54,950 bases of DNA, from positions 1 to 54,950 of the forward strand of contig JANSYA010000018.1 of assembly GCA_024742665.1 (NCBI GenBank). The letters are read 5' to 3'. The notes under the pieces were generated by a model. That model did no database searches, had not been told where the DNA came from, and saw only the letters and a program-made list of their open reading frames with translations. The stretch is from a bacterium (GTDB lineage Bacteria; Spirochaetota; Leptospiria; Leptospirales; Leptonemataceae). A program made the translations under genes and the position numbers. Positions 1 to 6,856 of the stretch are shown here, piece after piece (the first letter of the stretch is position 1; every line of letters begins with the position of its first letter).

Positions 1-287
1 AGATTGAACGCTACAACAATCGCCCCCAATTTGTGTTGCACGGCCTCACGCCCCGCGAAGTGCTGGCCGGGCGAATTCCCGACCCGCATATGTTTTCCGA
101 ACAGCTGATCGCCGCCCGCGAGGAGCGAAAGCTCGCGAATCGGTCGAATCTGTGTGGCGACTGTTGATCCGCTTGCGAATATGTACGTGATCGCCGTCAT
201 GTTTCTTCTATATTATAGCGACCTGTCCGCGAAAGCGCCTGTTCGGATATTCGAATACGAAGTGTAATTTCGCTGCGATCGGTGCAC
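1..287 (+). mobile_element. Right end of a DDE-transposase element, copy A (cut by window edge)
   Basis: The sequence nearly duplicates 5354-5640: the last 54 codons of the transposase, then about 120 bp of non-coding tail ending in GATCGGTGCAC. Identity to the other two copies (924-1107 and the intact element) is lost after position 287, which sets the right boundary. The left part lies outside the window, so I cannot tell whether this copy is complete. The palindrome in the tail carries one mismatch here (TTCGGATATTCGAA), while the other two copies have it perfect. Confidence 0.85.
3..167 (+). pseudogene. C-terminal fragment of DDE transposase (partial at window edge)
   Basis: Reading from base 3 gives 54 residues ending NLCGDC before a TGA at 165-167. 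They match the C-terminus of the intact transposase at 4268-5521 with only a few substitutions (for example RIPDPHMFSEQ against RIPNPHMFSEQ). The catalytic D, D and E residues would lie upstream of the window. It may be a whole gene cut by the window edge or a remnant like the one at 924; the sequence available cannot decide. Confidence 0.75.
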
Positions 288-858
288 GGGAACCCGCAAA
301 ATTCGGGAAACGCTCTGTAAACTTTGTTCGGTTTACCTCAAAACCTGTCACCTCAGTGCGATCAATGCGAGCCCACTCCGGCGAAGGCGGGTCAAAGCGC
401 GTCACTCCGCTGTGTTCGCCGACATATACAATAGTCCCGGGTTCCACGGTAAATTCCTCAAAAATTTTCGCAGGGGCCTTACCCTCTTTAATGATCAAGT
501 CCATAGGAAGGCGTCCTTTGGTCCGACCTCCTAATGCTTCAACCAGCTCATACCCGATGATCTTATACGTTGCCGGTTCGACGGCAATGCCCACCACAGC
601 TGTCGTTCCAAACTCAATATATGCTTGCTTTTTTGTCGCGACATTCTCCAGCACCAGCCGTAAATCGAAAAACTCAGGTCTCGACTTTGTTAAGTTGACG
701 ACACCGAAAACATAGGCGACGCCCGCTTCCGGCTTGCTGGATGGCTTAACCACTGATGCAGATCCGCAACCACTTAGGGCTGCAATCACCGTGACCGCGA
801 ACGCGATCTTCATAAGTGAATTCCGCGTTCCCGCTATCTTATTTTTGAATATGCTCAT
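208..858 (-). CDS. Putative lipoprotein with C-terminus encoded by the transposon end
   Basis: This is a 216-residue protein with a signal segment and a loose lipobox (AALSGC), so it is probably an envelope lipoprotein. The mature part looks beta-rich, with a segment like FTVEPGTIVYVGEH that recalls DUF2846/PEGA-like carbohydrate-free lipoproteins, but I cannot name a family. The start at 858 follows an AGAGG about 10 nt upstream; the Met at 813, directly before the signal segment, is an alternative. The last 25 or so codons lie inside the element tail (208-287), so the native 3' end seems to have been replaced when the element landed. The gene sits alone between two element remnants and may be a stranded cassette. 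Confidence 0.65.
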   Translation of the reverse strand: MSIFKNKIAGTRNSLMKIAFAVTVIAALSGCGSASVVKPSSKPEAGVAYVFGVVNLTKSRPEFFDLRLVLENVATKKQAYIEFGTTAVVGIAVEPATYKIIGYELVEALGGRTKGRLPMDLIIKEGKAPAKIFEEFTVEPGTIVYVGEHSGVTRFDPPSPEWARIDRTEVTGFEVNRTKFTERFPNFAGSRAPIAAKLHFVFEYPNRRFRGQVAII

Positions 859-923
859 CCCTTCTTCATCCTCTACTCTGATTCTATGGTTAAAAAAAGT
901 TCCTTTCTTTTAAAATCGCGCGA

Positions 924-1107
924 CGCCGCCCGCGAGCCGCGAAAGCTCACGAATCGGGCGAATCTGTGTGGCGACTGTTGATCCGCTTGCAAATATGTTC
1001 GTGATCGCCGTCATGTTTCTTCTATATTAAGGCGACCTGTCCGCGAAAGCGCCTGTTCGGATATCCGAATACGAAGTGTAATTTCGCTGCGAGCGGTGCA
1101 CCTTACA
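924..1107 (+). mobile_element. Right-end remnant of the same transposase element, copy B
   Basis: The sequence repeats the last 18 or so codons of the transposase (…RKLTNRANLCGDC, stop) and the whole non-coding tail. It is nearly identical to copies at 111-287 and 5464-5647. Similarity begins abruptly near 924, so everything left of the transposase C-terminus has been deleted. Copies B and C share CCTTACA after GGTGCA, while copy A does not, so the boundary is uncertain by about 7 bp. The perfect 14-bp palindrome TTCGGATATCCGAA is at 1056-1069. Confidence 0.85.
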
Positions 1108-1148
1108 GATTCATTTCTTTGATCGAAAAATTATTTCCTCCGGCCACG

Positions 1149-1826
1149 TCACCGAAGCCTCAGAAAATAGTCCCCTTCGTAATTCCGCTCCACATTATCG
1201 TGGCTGTCGAACTCAAACTCCACTTGCAGCGTTCCCCGCTCGCCCCGGCCGACCTCTTCGAGCGCGTATAAAACTTCGTCCTTGATTCGCTCCGCAAGAC
1301 CGGACTTTTCCGCTTCCTGGATCTGGTGGTCATGATCGTAAAATATAAAGGCCCCAAAAGAATCCGCTTGAGAAGAGTAAAACACAAAGCACTGATGCAC
1401 CCCATCAGTTTTGAAACGCTCCTTGATGTGCTCACCAACTTCACTGAGCCCTCGATTCTTTTCTCGCATAAAAGCCTTGGCACGGGCAAGGTCTTCATCT
1501 GTCGGAGCGTTTCCGTTTTGTTGATTCTTCAGAGCTTCTTGTTCCGCCTCTTCAGAATCTATTTCAAAGTGAAGTTCAAAGTCTCCCAGCTTCAGGTCTC
1601 CAGAATCTTTCAAATGATCCTTTAAGTAGCCTATCAGCTCTTTTTGAATGCCGCCCGCGTTCTTTTCATACTTCTTTCGGTCCTTCTCAGTTTTAAAAAC
1701 CATGCACACAGAAATTACGCTGTCGGTCACAGCCAGCAGACTGAAGTGGTTGAACTTACATTTCCTGTGAAAACGCTGGTAAATGTCTTCTTTCAATTCA
1801 TCTAGGACCTGTTCTGCATCCTTCAT
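1149..1826 (-). CDS. Candidate immunity protein with two tandem copies of one fold
   Basis: This soluble, acidic 225-residue protein has no signal peptide. The ATG at 1826 is preferred over an upstream one because it overlaps the toxin stop codon by 4 bp (ATGA) and has GGGAGG 7 nt upstream; the toxin and this gene are therefore translationally coupled. The two halves resemble each other: each has an RF start, a hydrophobic strand, an FxT/FYD turn, a helix (KELIGYL / DEVLYAL) and a closing strand F-E-[LF]-x-F-[ED]-x-D-S. That suggests an internal duplication. Position and coupling argue for the cognate immunity protein of the toxin at 1823-3742. I do not recognise an established Imm family with certainty. 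Confidence 0.7.
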   Translation of the reverse strand: MKDAEQVLDELKEDIYQRFHRKCKFNHFSLLAVTDSVISVCMVFKTEKDRKKYEKNAGGIQKELIGYLKDHLKDSGDLKLGDFELHFEIDSEEAEQEALKNQQNGNAPTDEDLARAKAFMREKNRGLSEVGEHIKERFKTDGVHQCFVFYSSQADSFGAFIFYDHDHQIQEAEKSGLAERIKDEVLYALEEVGRGERGTLQVEFEFDSHDNVERNYEGDYFLRLR

Positions 1827-3742
1827 CGCACCGCCTCCCAGCTCCACTGATGCACACGCCGAAAACTATATCCACTAGCCCGCAGATAGTCGACTTCATC
1901 CGCAAAAAACGAACCTGGTCGAGCTTTTAACGGATCATGCGAAAAGAAAATTCTTTTATTCTGCTTTATCTGCTGGTTCAAGAAAGCCTCATTGATCTTC
2001 CAGATTTCATCTCGCGAAAGTCCCTTTGTAACGGTATTCCAATCCTCAACTTTATAATAGGTCGCCTTGAGGCTCGCCGCCACTTTCTGGTAACTCTGGC
2101 CTTTCACGGCGTAATGTCCCAGAACCAACTTACTGCTGTTCGGATTCCGTGTTGCCTGTTGCGCAATATTATCGAAGAAGGCGGCAGGCCGCGCAGCCGA
2201 ACCCAATTTCCCGGTCAGCCCCGCCGCCATCCGGATCCCGCCGGCGGCCGTCAGCGTGCCGCCGATTTCGCCCATCATTTCCAGACGTTTCTGGTGCCAG
2301 CGCGATCCAACGTGATATTCACTTTCCGCCTTTGCAATCCCTGGCTCCATTCCCGGGTACAGGATTCGCATAGCAAGGTCCGCCGCTCCTCGCGCGGGCG
2401 TCACGACCCAGGCATCCAGGAGTTCCATAGTTCCGCCCGCAATCGTCGCTGGCGTGTCTTTAAGAGTGTCCCAGAGACCGTAACCGGGCTGTCTACCACG
2501 GTCACGCGCATTGTCCGCCCACGACATCGAAGTATTCACCGCATGCGTCCACGGATTGTACGTCGGGTTCTCAATTCCCGCATTCGGGCCACCCGGTAAA
2601 CCCACGTCCACGTACTCTTCACCGCGTAAATAGGCCTGGGCGTTGCTTTCGGTCCCAAAGAGACTCATCACATTCGAGTAATTGCTATCGCTCATTGAAA
2701 GACCAAGCTTGCCGCCCACCTCCTGCGCGAATTCCCACTGTGCGAACTTTTGCGGATCCTGGATCGAGACCAGTTGCCCGCCGCTATAAGTAGCACTACT
2801 GCCGCTCATGTGGCTCGCATTCGGGCCGCTCGTGGACGGCAGCTGGCTCGCCGAAACAAGCCTCAAATTCTCACCGTCCGGAATGAGATACGTCCGCGCT
2901 CCGTTCGCGGATTCCTTGTAAAAGAAACCGCGATCTTCGTCGAAGCCGTTCGCGCCCGCTTTAGACGCGGCAGTGAAATAGCCTTTTTGTTTCTGATTCT
3001 TAAGAAAGTCTTTCCGGATATACGCCTGATAGTTGTCAGCTGCGTCTGTGTTAAACCCCTGCGCCGCAAGACCGGCCTTAATCGCGTTCGCGTCGCCTAC
3101 GTGACCGTTCTTAAACAAATCATTATGCTTCTTCAGCATCGTGCTGAAGTATTCCTTCTGCGATCGAACGACACCGTCCAGTTCGTTCAGCACATCCTCA
3201 CGCCTCGCTGCCGCGTAACCCGCGCCTGCAAGCACGTCACGCGCTTCGTTCTCCATACCGCGCGCCAACAACTCCAGCGCCTTCTGCTTCGCCGCCTGTT
3301 GCTCACGGTACTTTAGCTGCACGCTCGCTGTAATACCCGAGCTCAGCCCCATCCCGAGTATCCCGCCGAGATTGCTCATGCCCGGAGTAGATAGCGCGCC
3401 AAAGTTACTGTTCTCCGCGCCCCATGCCTGCATCTTCGCGTACTCTGCGACGATGTTCATGTTACTGGAGATCGCGCCGCTCAGGATGGACTGCCCCATC
3501 GCGCCACTGAGTGTGTTCGTATCAAACTTAAGCAGCCCGCCCGGGTTTTCATTCGAGTGCGTCAAACTGCCCGCAAGTTCGCTGCTCGCCACACTGATCC
3601 CCAACCCAATCGCCGCGTTGGCTCCTCGATAGCTGCTGAAGTCCAGTCCCGTCAGACTGCCGTGTTTGTTATAAACCGCACCGCTTTGAATCACGCCGCT
3701 CGTCATTCCCGCGACCTGGCTGATCGTTCCAATGTTATTCAT
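1823..3742 (-). CDS. Orphan polymorphic-toxin C-terminal module
   Basis: The first 189 residues are about 75% identical by eye to residues 4334-4523 of the giant protein at 6853-22164; after VLNEL the two diverge completely. A pre-toxin stretch of about 350 residues follows. The last 100 residues (VLGHY…, DEIWKINEAFLN, GSFFADEVDYLRASGY) fit a C-terminal domain I recall from many CdiA/Rhs-type toxins (VLGxxPxY…W…ANxxFLD…SxxxxE…YLxxxGY); its activity is unknown to me. The ATG at 3742 is chosen because homology starts there. The open frame continues to 4162, but that extension is hairpin-rich and unlike protein. There is no clear ribosome site, so it is probably a displaced, silent tip that can recombine into the giant gene. 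Confidence 0.7.
   Translation of the reverse strand: MNNIGTISQVAGMTSGVIQSGAVYNKHGSLTGLDFSSYRGANAAIGLGISVASSELAGSLTHSNENPGGLLKFDTNTLSGAMGQSILSGAISSNMNIVAEYAKMQAWGAENSNFGALSTPGMSNLGGILGMGLSSGITASVQLKYREQQAAKQKALELLARGMENEARDVLAGAGYAAARREDVLNELDGVVRSQKEYFSTMLKKHNDLFKNGHVGDANAIKAGLAAQGFNTDAADNYQAYIRKDFLKNQKQKGYFTAASKAGANGFDEDRGFFYKESANGARTYLIPDGENLRLVSASQLPSTSGPNASHMSGSSATYSGGQLVSIQDPQKFAQWEFAQEVGGKLGLSMSDSNYSNVMSLFGTESNAQAYLRGEEYVDVGLPGGPNAGIENPTYNPWTHAVNTSMSWADNARDRGRQPGYGLWDTLKDTPATIAGGTMELLDAWVVTPARGAADLAMRILYPGMEPGIAKAESEYHVGSRWHQKRLEMMGEIGGTLTAAGGIRMAAGLTGKLGSAARPAAFFDNIAQQATRNPNSSKLVLGHYAVKGQSYQKVAASLKATYYKVEDWNTVTKGLSRDEIWKINEAFLNQQIKQNKRIFFSHDPLKARPGSFFADEVDYLRASGYSFRRVHQWSWEAVR
3176..3742 (-). 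repeat. Conserved pre-toxin segment, copy 1 (second copy at 8596-9165)
   Basis: Translated in the same orientation, this segment and 8596-9165 give about 190 aligned residues with roughly 47 differences and a single one-residue gap. They share long identical runs such as QSGAVYNKHGSLTGL and YRGANAAIGLGISVASS. The abrupt loss of similarity at both ends, with unrelated passengers behind it, is what homologous exchange of toxin tips would use. Confidence 0.8.
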
Positions 3743-4157
3743 AAGTCGCTGCACCCCACCCGGGTCTTCGCTCGCTCCACCTCCTGTGGAGAGTGCGAAG
3801 ACGGCTCGGCTTCCGGCCTCGCTTACCGGGCAGGGTTCCGCTCTGAGTTTTAGCGCCACCCCTTCGCGCTTCGCACTTCGGGGTCGGGCTGCTTCGGGCT
3901 TCGCTTCGCTACGGTCCGAAGTCTGCGCCGGATGCAGCCTTCGGACTTCCGCAACTCCATTGGAGTTGCGAAACCCTTCGCATCCCTGGCGCTTGTGGTT
4001 CGTGGCGAAGCTGGTTGAATAAAGGGACGCGAATGCGCTTCGCGGCACAACTAAGCATGCGCTTAGTATTTGAATCCTGCACGCGGCGTGCAGAATGTTT
4101 TCATTTTTGAGCTGGTTGAGTGCGCCCTTGAATCCGTTTCGATTGTTAAGGGCTGAA
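3743..4157. other. Gene-free stretch between orphan toxin and transposon
   Basis: Although the minus strand stays open, the implied peptide is rich in Arg, Ala and Ser, has no counterpart in the giant protein, and contains dense inverted repeats at the DNA level. I read it as non-coding spacer, possibly the join of several earlier insertions. No convincing promoter for the orphan toxin was seen. Confidence 0.5.
3914..4093. repeat. Cluster of four hairpin-forming inverted repeats
   Basis: Four inverted repeats lie within 180 bp. 3914-3946 has arms GTCCGAAG/CTTCGGAC plus an inner CTGC/GCAG. 3950-3970 has arms CGCAACTCCA/TGGAGTTGCG around one T. 4050-4067 has arms ACTAAGC/GCTTAGT around ATGC. 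4077-4093 has arms CTGCACGC/GCGTGCAG around one G. None is followed by a T-run on either strand, so they do not look like terminators. They may be folded recombination sites or REP-like repeats next to the transposon end. Confidence 0.7.
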
Positions 4158-5647
4158 TGCACGACTTAGTCTCGCGCCTCGCAGATATTTTGAGGAGTTA
4201 GGTGCGCCTTGCGAAGTAGGCCAGCTTGCACGTTCAGTTCATGCCGGCCTCCACCGATCCTTCTTCCATGGCGAACAAAAACACCTATGACACTTCGCTC
4301 ATCGTTGCGACTCAAATCGGATTGCTGCCCGAAAGGTTTCTCGAAACGATTCCCGCTTCCACGATTTCCGGCTGGCGCAAGTACGAGATCCGCAAGGTGA
4401 TCGGGCTGGACTGCGAAGACCCGATCCTCCGCGATATTGATTTTCATCGCCAGTTTCTGAATGTCGGTGCTTTGCGGGCGGCGGCGAAGGCCTTGTTTCG
4501 CATTTACAAATTCTACGAAAACACAATCTTGAAGTTTCGCGGCGTAAAACGCGTCTGGAAAGAGAGCAAGGCCGAGATTGTGGAACTCGTTCGGCGCATC
4601 CAACCGACCTTTGGTCTGGAACGTGCCTGCCGCATGGCGCGAATCTCGGTTTCGTGTTTTCATCTCTGGAAAAACTATCCCGAGTGCGCATCTTCGCCTC
4701 TGAATCTGTGTCGCAAGCGACATCCTTTGCAAATTACTTCGAAAGAAGAACAAATCATCAAACAGTACGCGACGGACCCTGAATACGCCGGCTGGAGTCT
4801 CGCTTCGCTCTGGCTGCAAATCCTCCGAGACGGATCCGCCGCGTTTTCCGTCACGACCTTTCGCAAGTACGTTCGCATCCTGCAGATCGCCCGGCCAAAG
4901 TTCAGAAAACCGCGACGGCGAATTGGAATTCGCGCCGATGTGCCCCTCGCCTTGCTGCACATGGACACGACGGTCTTTCGCACGGCCGATCGCACGAAGC
5001 TGTTTATCCATCTCGTCGTTGATAACTTCTCCCGAGCGATCCTCGGCTGGCGTTTGATGCGGACGAACAACTCGAAAGACGTTATGGAAAACCTTGGCCA
5101 GGTTTGCGAAGCTCATGATCTCATGCGAAGCGAGGTCACGGTACTCACAGACGACGGCTCGGAAAATCTCGGGCAGGTCTCCGATTTTTTTCAGCGACCG
5201 GGAAATTTCATGAAGAAGCTCGTAGCTCAGGTGGACATCGATTTTTCCAACAGCATGGTGGAAGCCGTGAACAAGGTTTTGAAATACCAGTTCCTGTTTC
5301 CGAAGGGCTCGCGGCTGCGAACTGGAAACGATCTGCGGCGAGCGCTTGAAATCGAAACCGAACGCTACAACGATCGACCCCAATTTGTATTGCACGGCCT
5401 CACGCCCCGCGAAGTGCTGGCCGGGCGAATTCCCAACCCGCATATGTTTTCCGAGCAGCTGATCGCCGCTCGCGAGGCGCGAAAGCTGGCAAATCACTCG
5501 AATTTGTGTGGCGAGTGTTGACCCGCTTGCAAAGATGTACGTGATCGCCGTCATGTTTCTTCTATATTAAAGCGACCTGTCCGCGAAAGGGCCTGTTCGG
5601 ATATCCGAATACGAAGTGTAATTTCGCTGCGATCGGTGCACCTTACA
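4158..5647 (+). mobile_element. Intact DDE-transposase element, copy C
   Basis: The right end is defined by the tail shared with the copies at 168-287 and 975-1107. The left end is inferred only from a weak inverted match: TGCACGA at 4158-4164 against the complement of TCGGTGCA at 5633-5640. No target-site duplication was found by eye. The element carries one gene, the transposase at 4268-5521. The palindrome TTCGGATATCCGAA is at 5596-5609, between gene and end. It sits between the orphan toxin and the next module. Confidence 0.6.
4268..5521 (+). CDS. DDE-type transposase/integrase (rve fold)
   Basis: A 417-residue enzyme for DNA strand transfer. The N-terminal third is helical and Lys/Arg-rich, with likely helix-turn-helix units for end binding. 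The core shows the DDE triad: D233 in LLHMDTTVF, D295 in LTDDGSEN and E332 in SNSMVEAVNKVLK, with 36 residues between the last two as usual for retroviral-integrase-fold transposases. The whole frame is intact, so it may still be active. The ATG at 4268 (MANKN) is preferred; ATG 4241 and TTG 4226 are in frame, and none has a good ribosome site. C-terminal fragments of the same gene lie at 3-167 and near 924-978. Confidence 0.85.
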   Translation: MANKNTYDTSLIVATQIGLLPERFLETIPASTISGWRKYEIRKVIGLDCEDPILRDIDFHRQFLNVGALRAAAKALFRIYKFYENTILKFRGVKRVWKESKAEIVELVRRIQPTFGLERACRMARISVSCFHLWKNYPECASSPLNLCRKRHPLQITSKEEQIIKQYATDPEYAGWSLASLWLQILRDGSAAFSVTTFRKYVRILQIARPKFRKPRRRIGIRADVPLALLHMDTTVFRTADRTKLFIHLVVDNFSRAILGWRLMRTNNSKDVMENLGQVCEAHDLMRSEVTVLTDDGSENLGQVSDFFQRPGNFMKKLVAQVDIDFSNSMVEAVNKVLKYQFLFPKGSRLRTGNDLRRALEIETERYNDRPQFVLHGLTPREVLAGRIPNPHMFSEQLIAAREARKLANHSNLCGEC

Positions 5648-5713
5648 ACCTTATACAACATGTTGTCGTTTTCGGCTTTACAGACTGGGCCAGCAAAGCT
5701 AAAAGTTCTAACT

Positions 5714-6280
5714 ATGCCTTTCTCCCAAAAACAAATATTGTATGTAAAGACTGTGATCTTTAATCCATCAAGCCCCAAGGATGGCTATTTAGGCGCAACT
5801 CCAGAAATTCTCGATGATTATTATAGTGAATTCAGCAAGAAGTTTATTGGGACCGTCGAGGTCTTACAAGGAGCGGTCTGCACCGGATTCGTAGAAATCG
5901 AGAGTCAGGAAGCCCTCAAAGATGTGGCACGATCAATAGAGTTCATATTCAAATTTATGAACCGTTGGGAGAGCAAGTGGTCAAAGGCTCCCACGAAAGT
6001 TTCTGCCATTCTAGAATTCGCAGGAGCACAACGCTGGCAACCAGGCCCAGATAATGCATATCATAGCGTATTTCATATTGGACAAAAAATCAATTTTTGC
6101 ATCTCCCTGGCAAATTCACTGCATCTTCTAGAGCCCAACTCCGCCCTGATTGGGGAAAACGCGTATGGCGTAATCAAAGAGACTAAAATACTCGATACAT
6201 TATCACTGAACCTTTCCTTGCTGGAGAGGCCTATCGAAATCGAAAAGGGCAATGCTTATTTAATGCGTCAAGCTTCATAG
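5714..6280 (+). CDS. Orphan protein resembling a degenerate class III nucleotidyl cyclase domain
   Basis: A soluble protein of 188 residues. The second half (AYHSVFHIGQKINFCISLANSL, split here from NSALIGENAY) follows the order of a class III cyclase core: GDxVNxAxRL, then xILIxExxY. However, I see neither the two metal-binding Asp residues nor the usual FxGD motif, so catalytic activity is doubtful. The ATG at 5714 is chosen; an in-frame GTG at 5636 lies inside the transposon end. It is plus-strand, convergent with the next immunity gene (5-nt gap), and visibly AT-richer than the giant gene, consistent with transfer. It could be an orphan immunity or effector gene. Confidence 0.55.
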   Translation: MPFSQKQILYVKTVIFNPSSPKDGYLGATPEILDDYYSEFSKKFIGTVEVLQGAVCTGFVEIESQEALKDVARSIEFIFKFMNRWESKWSKAPTKVSAILEFAGAQRWQPGPDNAYHSVFHIGQKINFCISLANSLHLLEPNSALIGENAYGVIKETKILDTLSLNLSLLERPIEIEKGNAYLMRQAS

Positions 6281-6285
6281 TCAAT

Positions 6286-6630
6286 TTAGCGTCGCGAAAA
6301 AATCTCGGTTTCCGTCGATTTGAAGTCTGCTATCAGCTGATCCCCGATTTGTAGGGGCAAAATATCAATCGAAAAATGCGGAGAAAAGGATTCACCGACC
6401 CTCTGTGAAATATCTTCCATCAACTGATCGGAAAACTCCTTCAAGACAACCACCAACACCTGACGAGGAGGGCCGCCAAGTTCAGGAGCATACATTTGCG
6501 GCAAATGCCCTTCAACAACTTCTGGGATCTGTGAGAGTACAGATTCTAATTGCGCATTAACTGACTCCGGCAAAGGGTTTTTTGGAGCCCCAATATAGAC
6601 TTCACTATCCTGTTTCAGCTTAATCTGCAT
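6286..6630 (-). CDS. SseB C-terminal-domain-like small protein, candidate second immunity protein
   Basis: 114 residues, no signal peptide. The order of motifs (VYIGAPKNPLPESVNAQLES, then a strand like VEGHLPQMYAPELG, then RQVLVVVLKEF, then FSIDILPLQIGDQLI) fits the SseB C-terminal domain as I recall it (IGxPxxYPxxLxxxL … V…AYLxxM … LLVVxxx … VDxLPL). That domain is known from enhanced-serine-sensitivity proteins and occurs beside polymorphic toxins. It overlaps the upstream gene by 11 bp and lies second after the giant toxin, so immunity is the likeliest role. Confidence 0.65.
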   Translation of the reverse strand: MQIKLKQDSEVYIGAPKNPLPESVNAQLESVLSQIPEVVEGHLPQMYAPELGGPPRQVLVVVLKEFSDQLMEDISQRVGESFSPHFSIDILPLQIGDQLIADFKSTETEIFSRR

Positions 6631-6856
6631 AATCCTTTCCTACCAATCTTTCAATTTCGGCAGCAAGATTGAACGTTTCAAGCGAACAATCCGGCAAGTC
6701 ACCCACTGCTTTCGCCAGGCCCGGCAAGCTCATTAGCCTTCCTTCTTCAACTTCCGTTAATGCATTCAGGCATAGCCGCTTCGACCTGCCACGGTGATCT
6801 CCTTCGGAGAGCTTCTTCCTTAAACGAGCGACTTCATTTAAAATACTCTTTTTCAT
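6620..6856 (-). CDS. Small candidate immunity protein of the giant toxin
   Basis: 78 residues, basic N-terminus then acidic, predicted helical, no signal peptide or membrane segment. The ATG at 6856 overlaps the stop codon of the giant gene by 4 bp (ATGA), exactly the arrangement seen for the orphan toxin and its partner at 1826. The next gene starts 11 bp before its stop. The architecture argues that it neutralises the C-terminal toxin of the giant protein, alone or with the SseB-like protein. No family recognised. Confidence 0.7.
   Translation of the reverse strand: MKKSILNEVARLRKKLSEGDHRGRSKRLCLNALTEVEEGRLMSLPGLAKAVGDLPDCSLETFNLAAEIERLVGKDYAD

Noticed and set aside
3743..4162. N-terminal extension of the orphan toxin frame
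   Set aside because: The frame is open, but the implied peptide is Arg/Ser/Ala-rich, has no similarity to the giant protein, and coincides with inverted repeats; homology starts sharply at the ATG at 3742.
4166..5554. Minus-strand 462-residue frame opposite the transposase
   Set aside because: Shadow of the transposase, which has the full DDE triad in its own frame.
5551..5778. Minus-strand 75-residue frame over the element end
   Set aside because: Runs through the shared transposon tail and differs in each copy; opposite to the cyclase-like gene.
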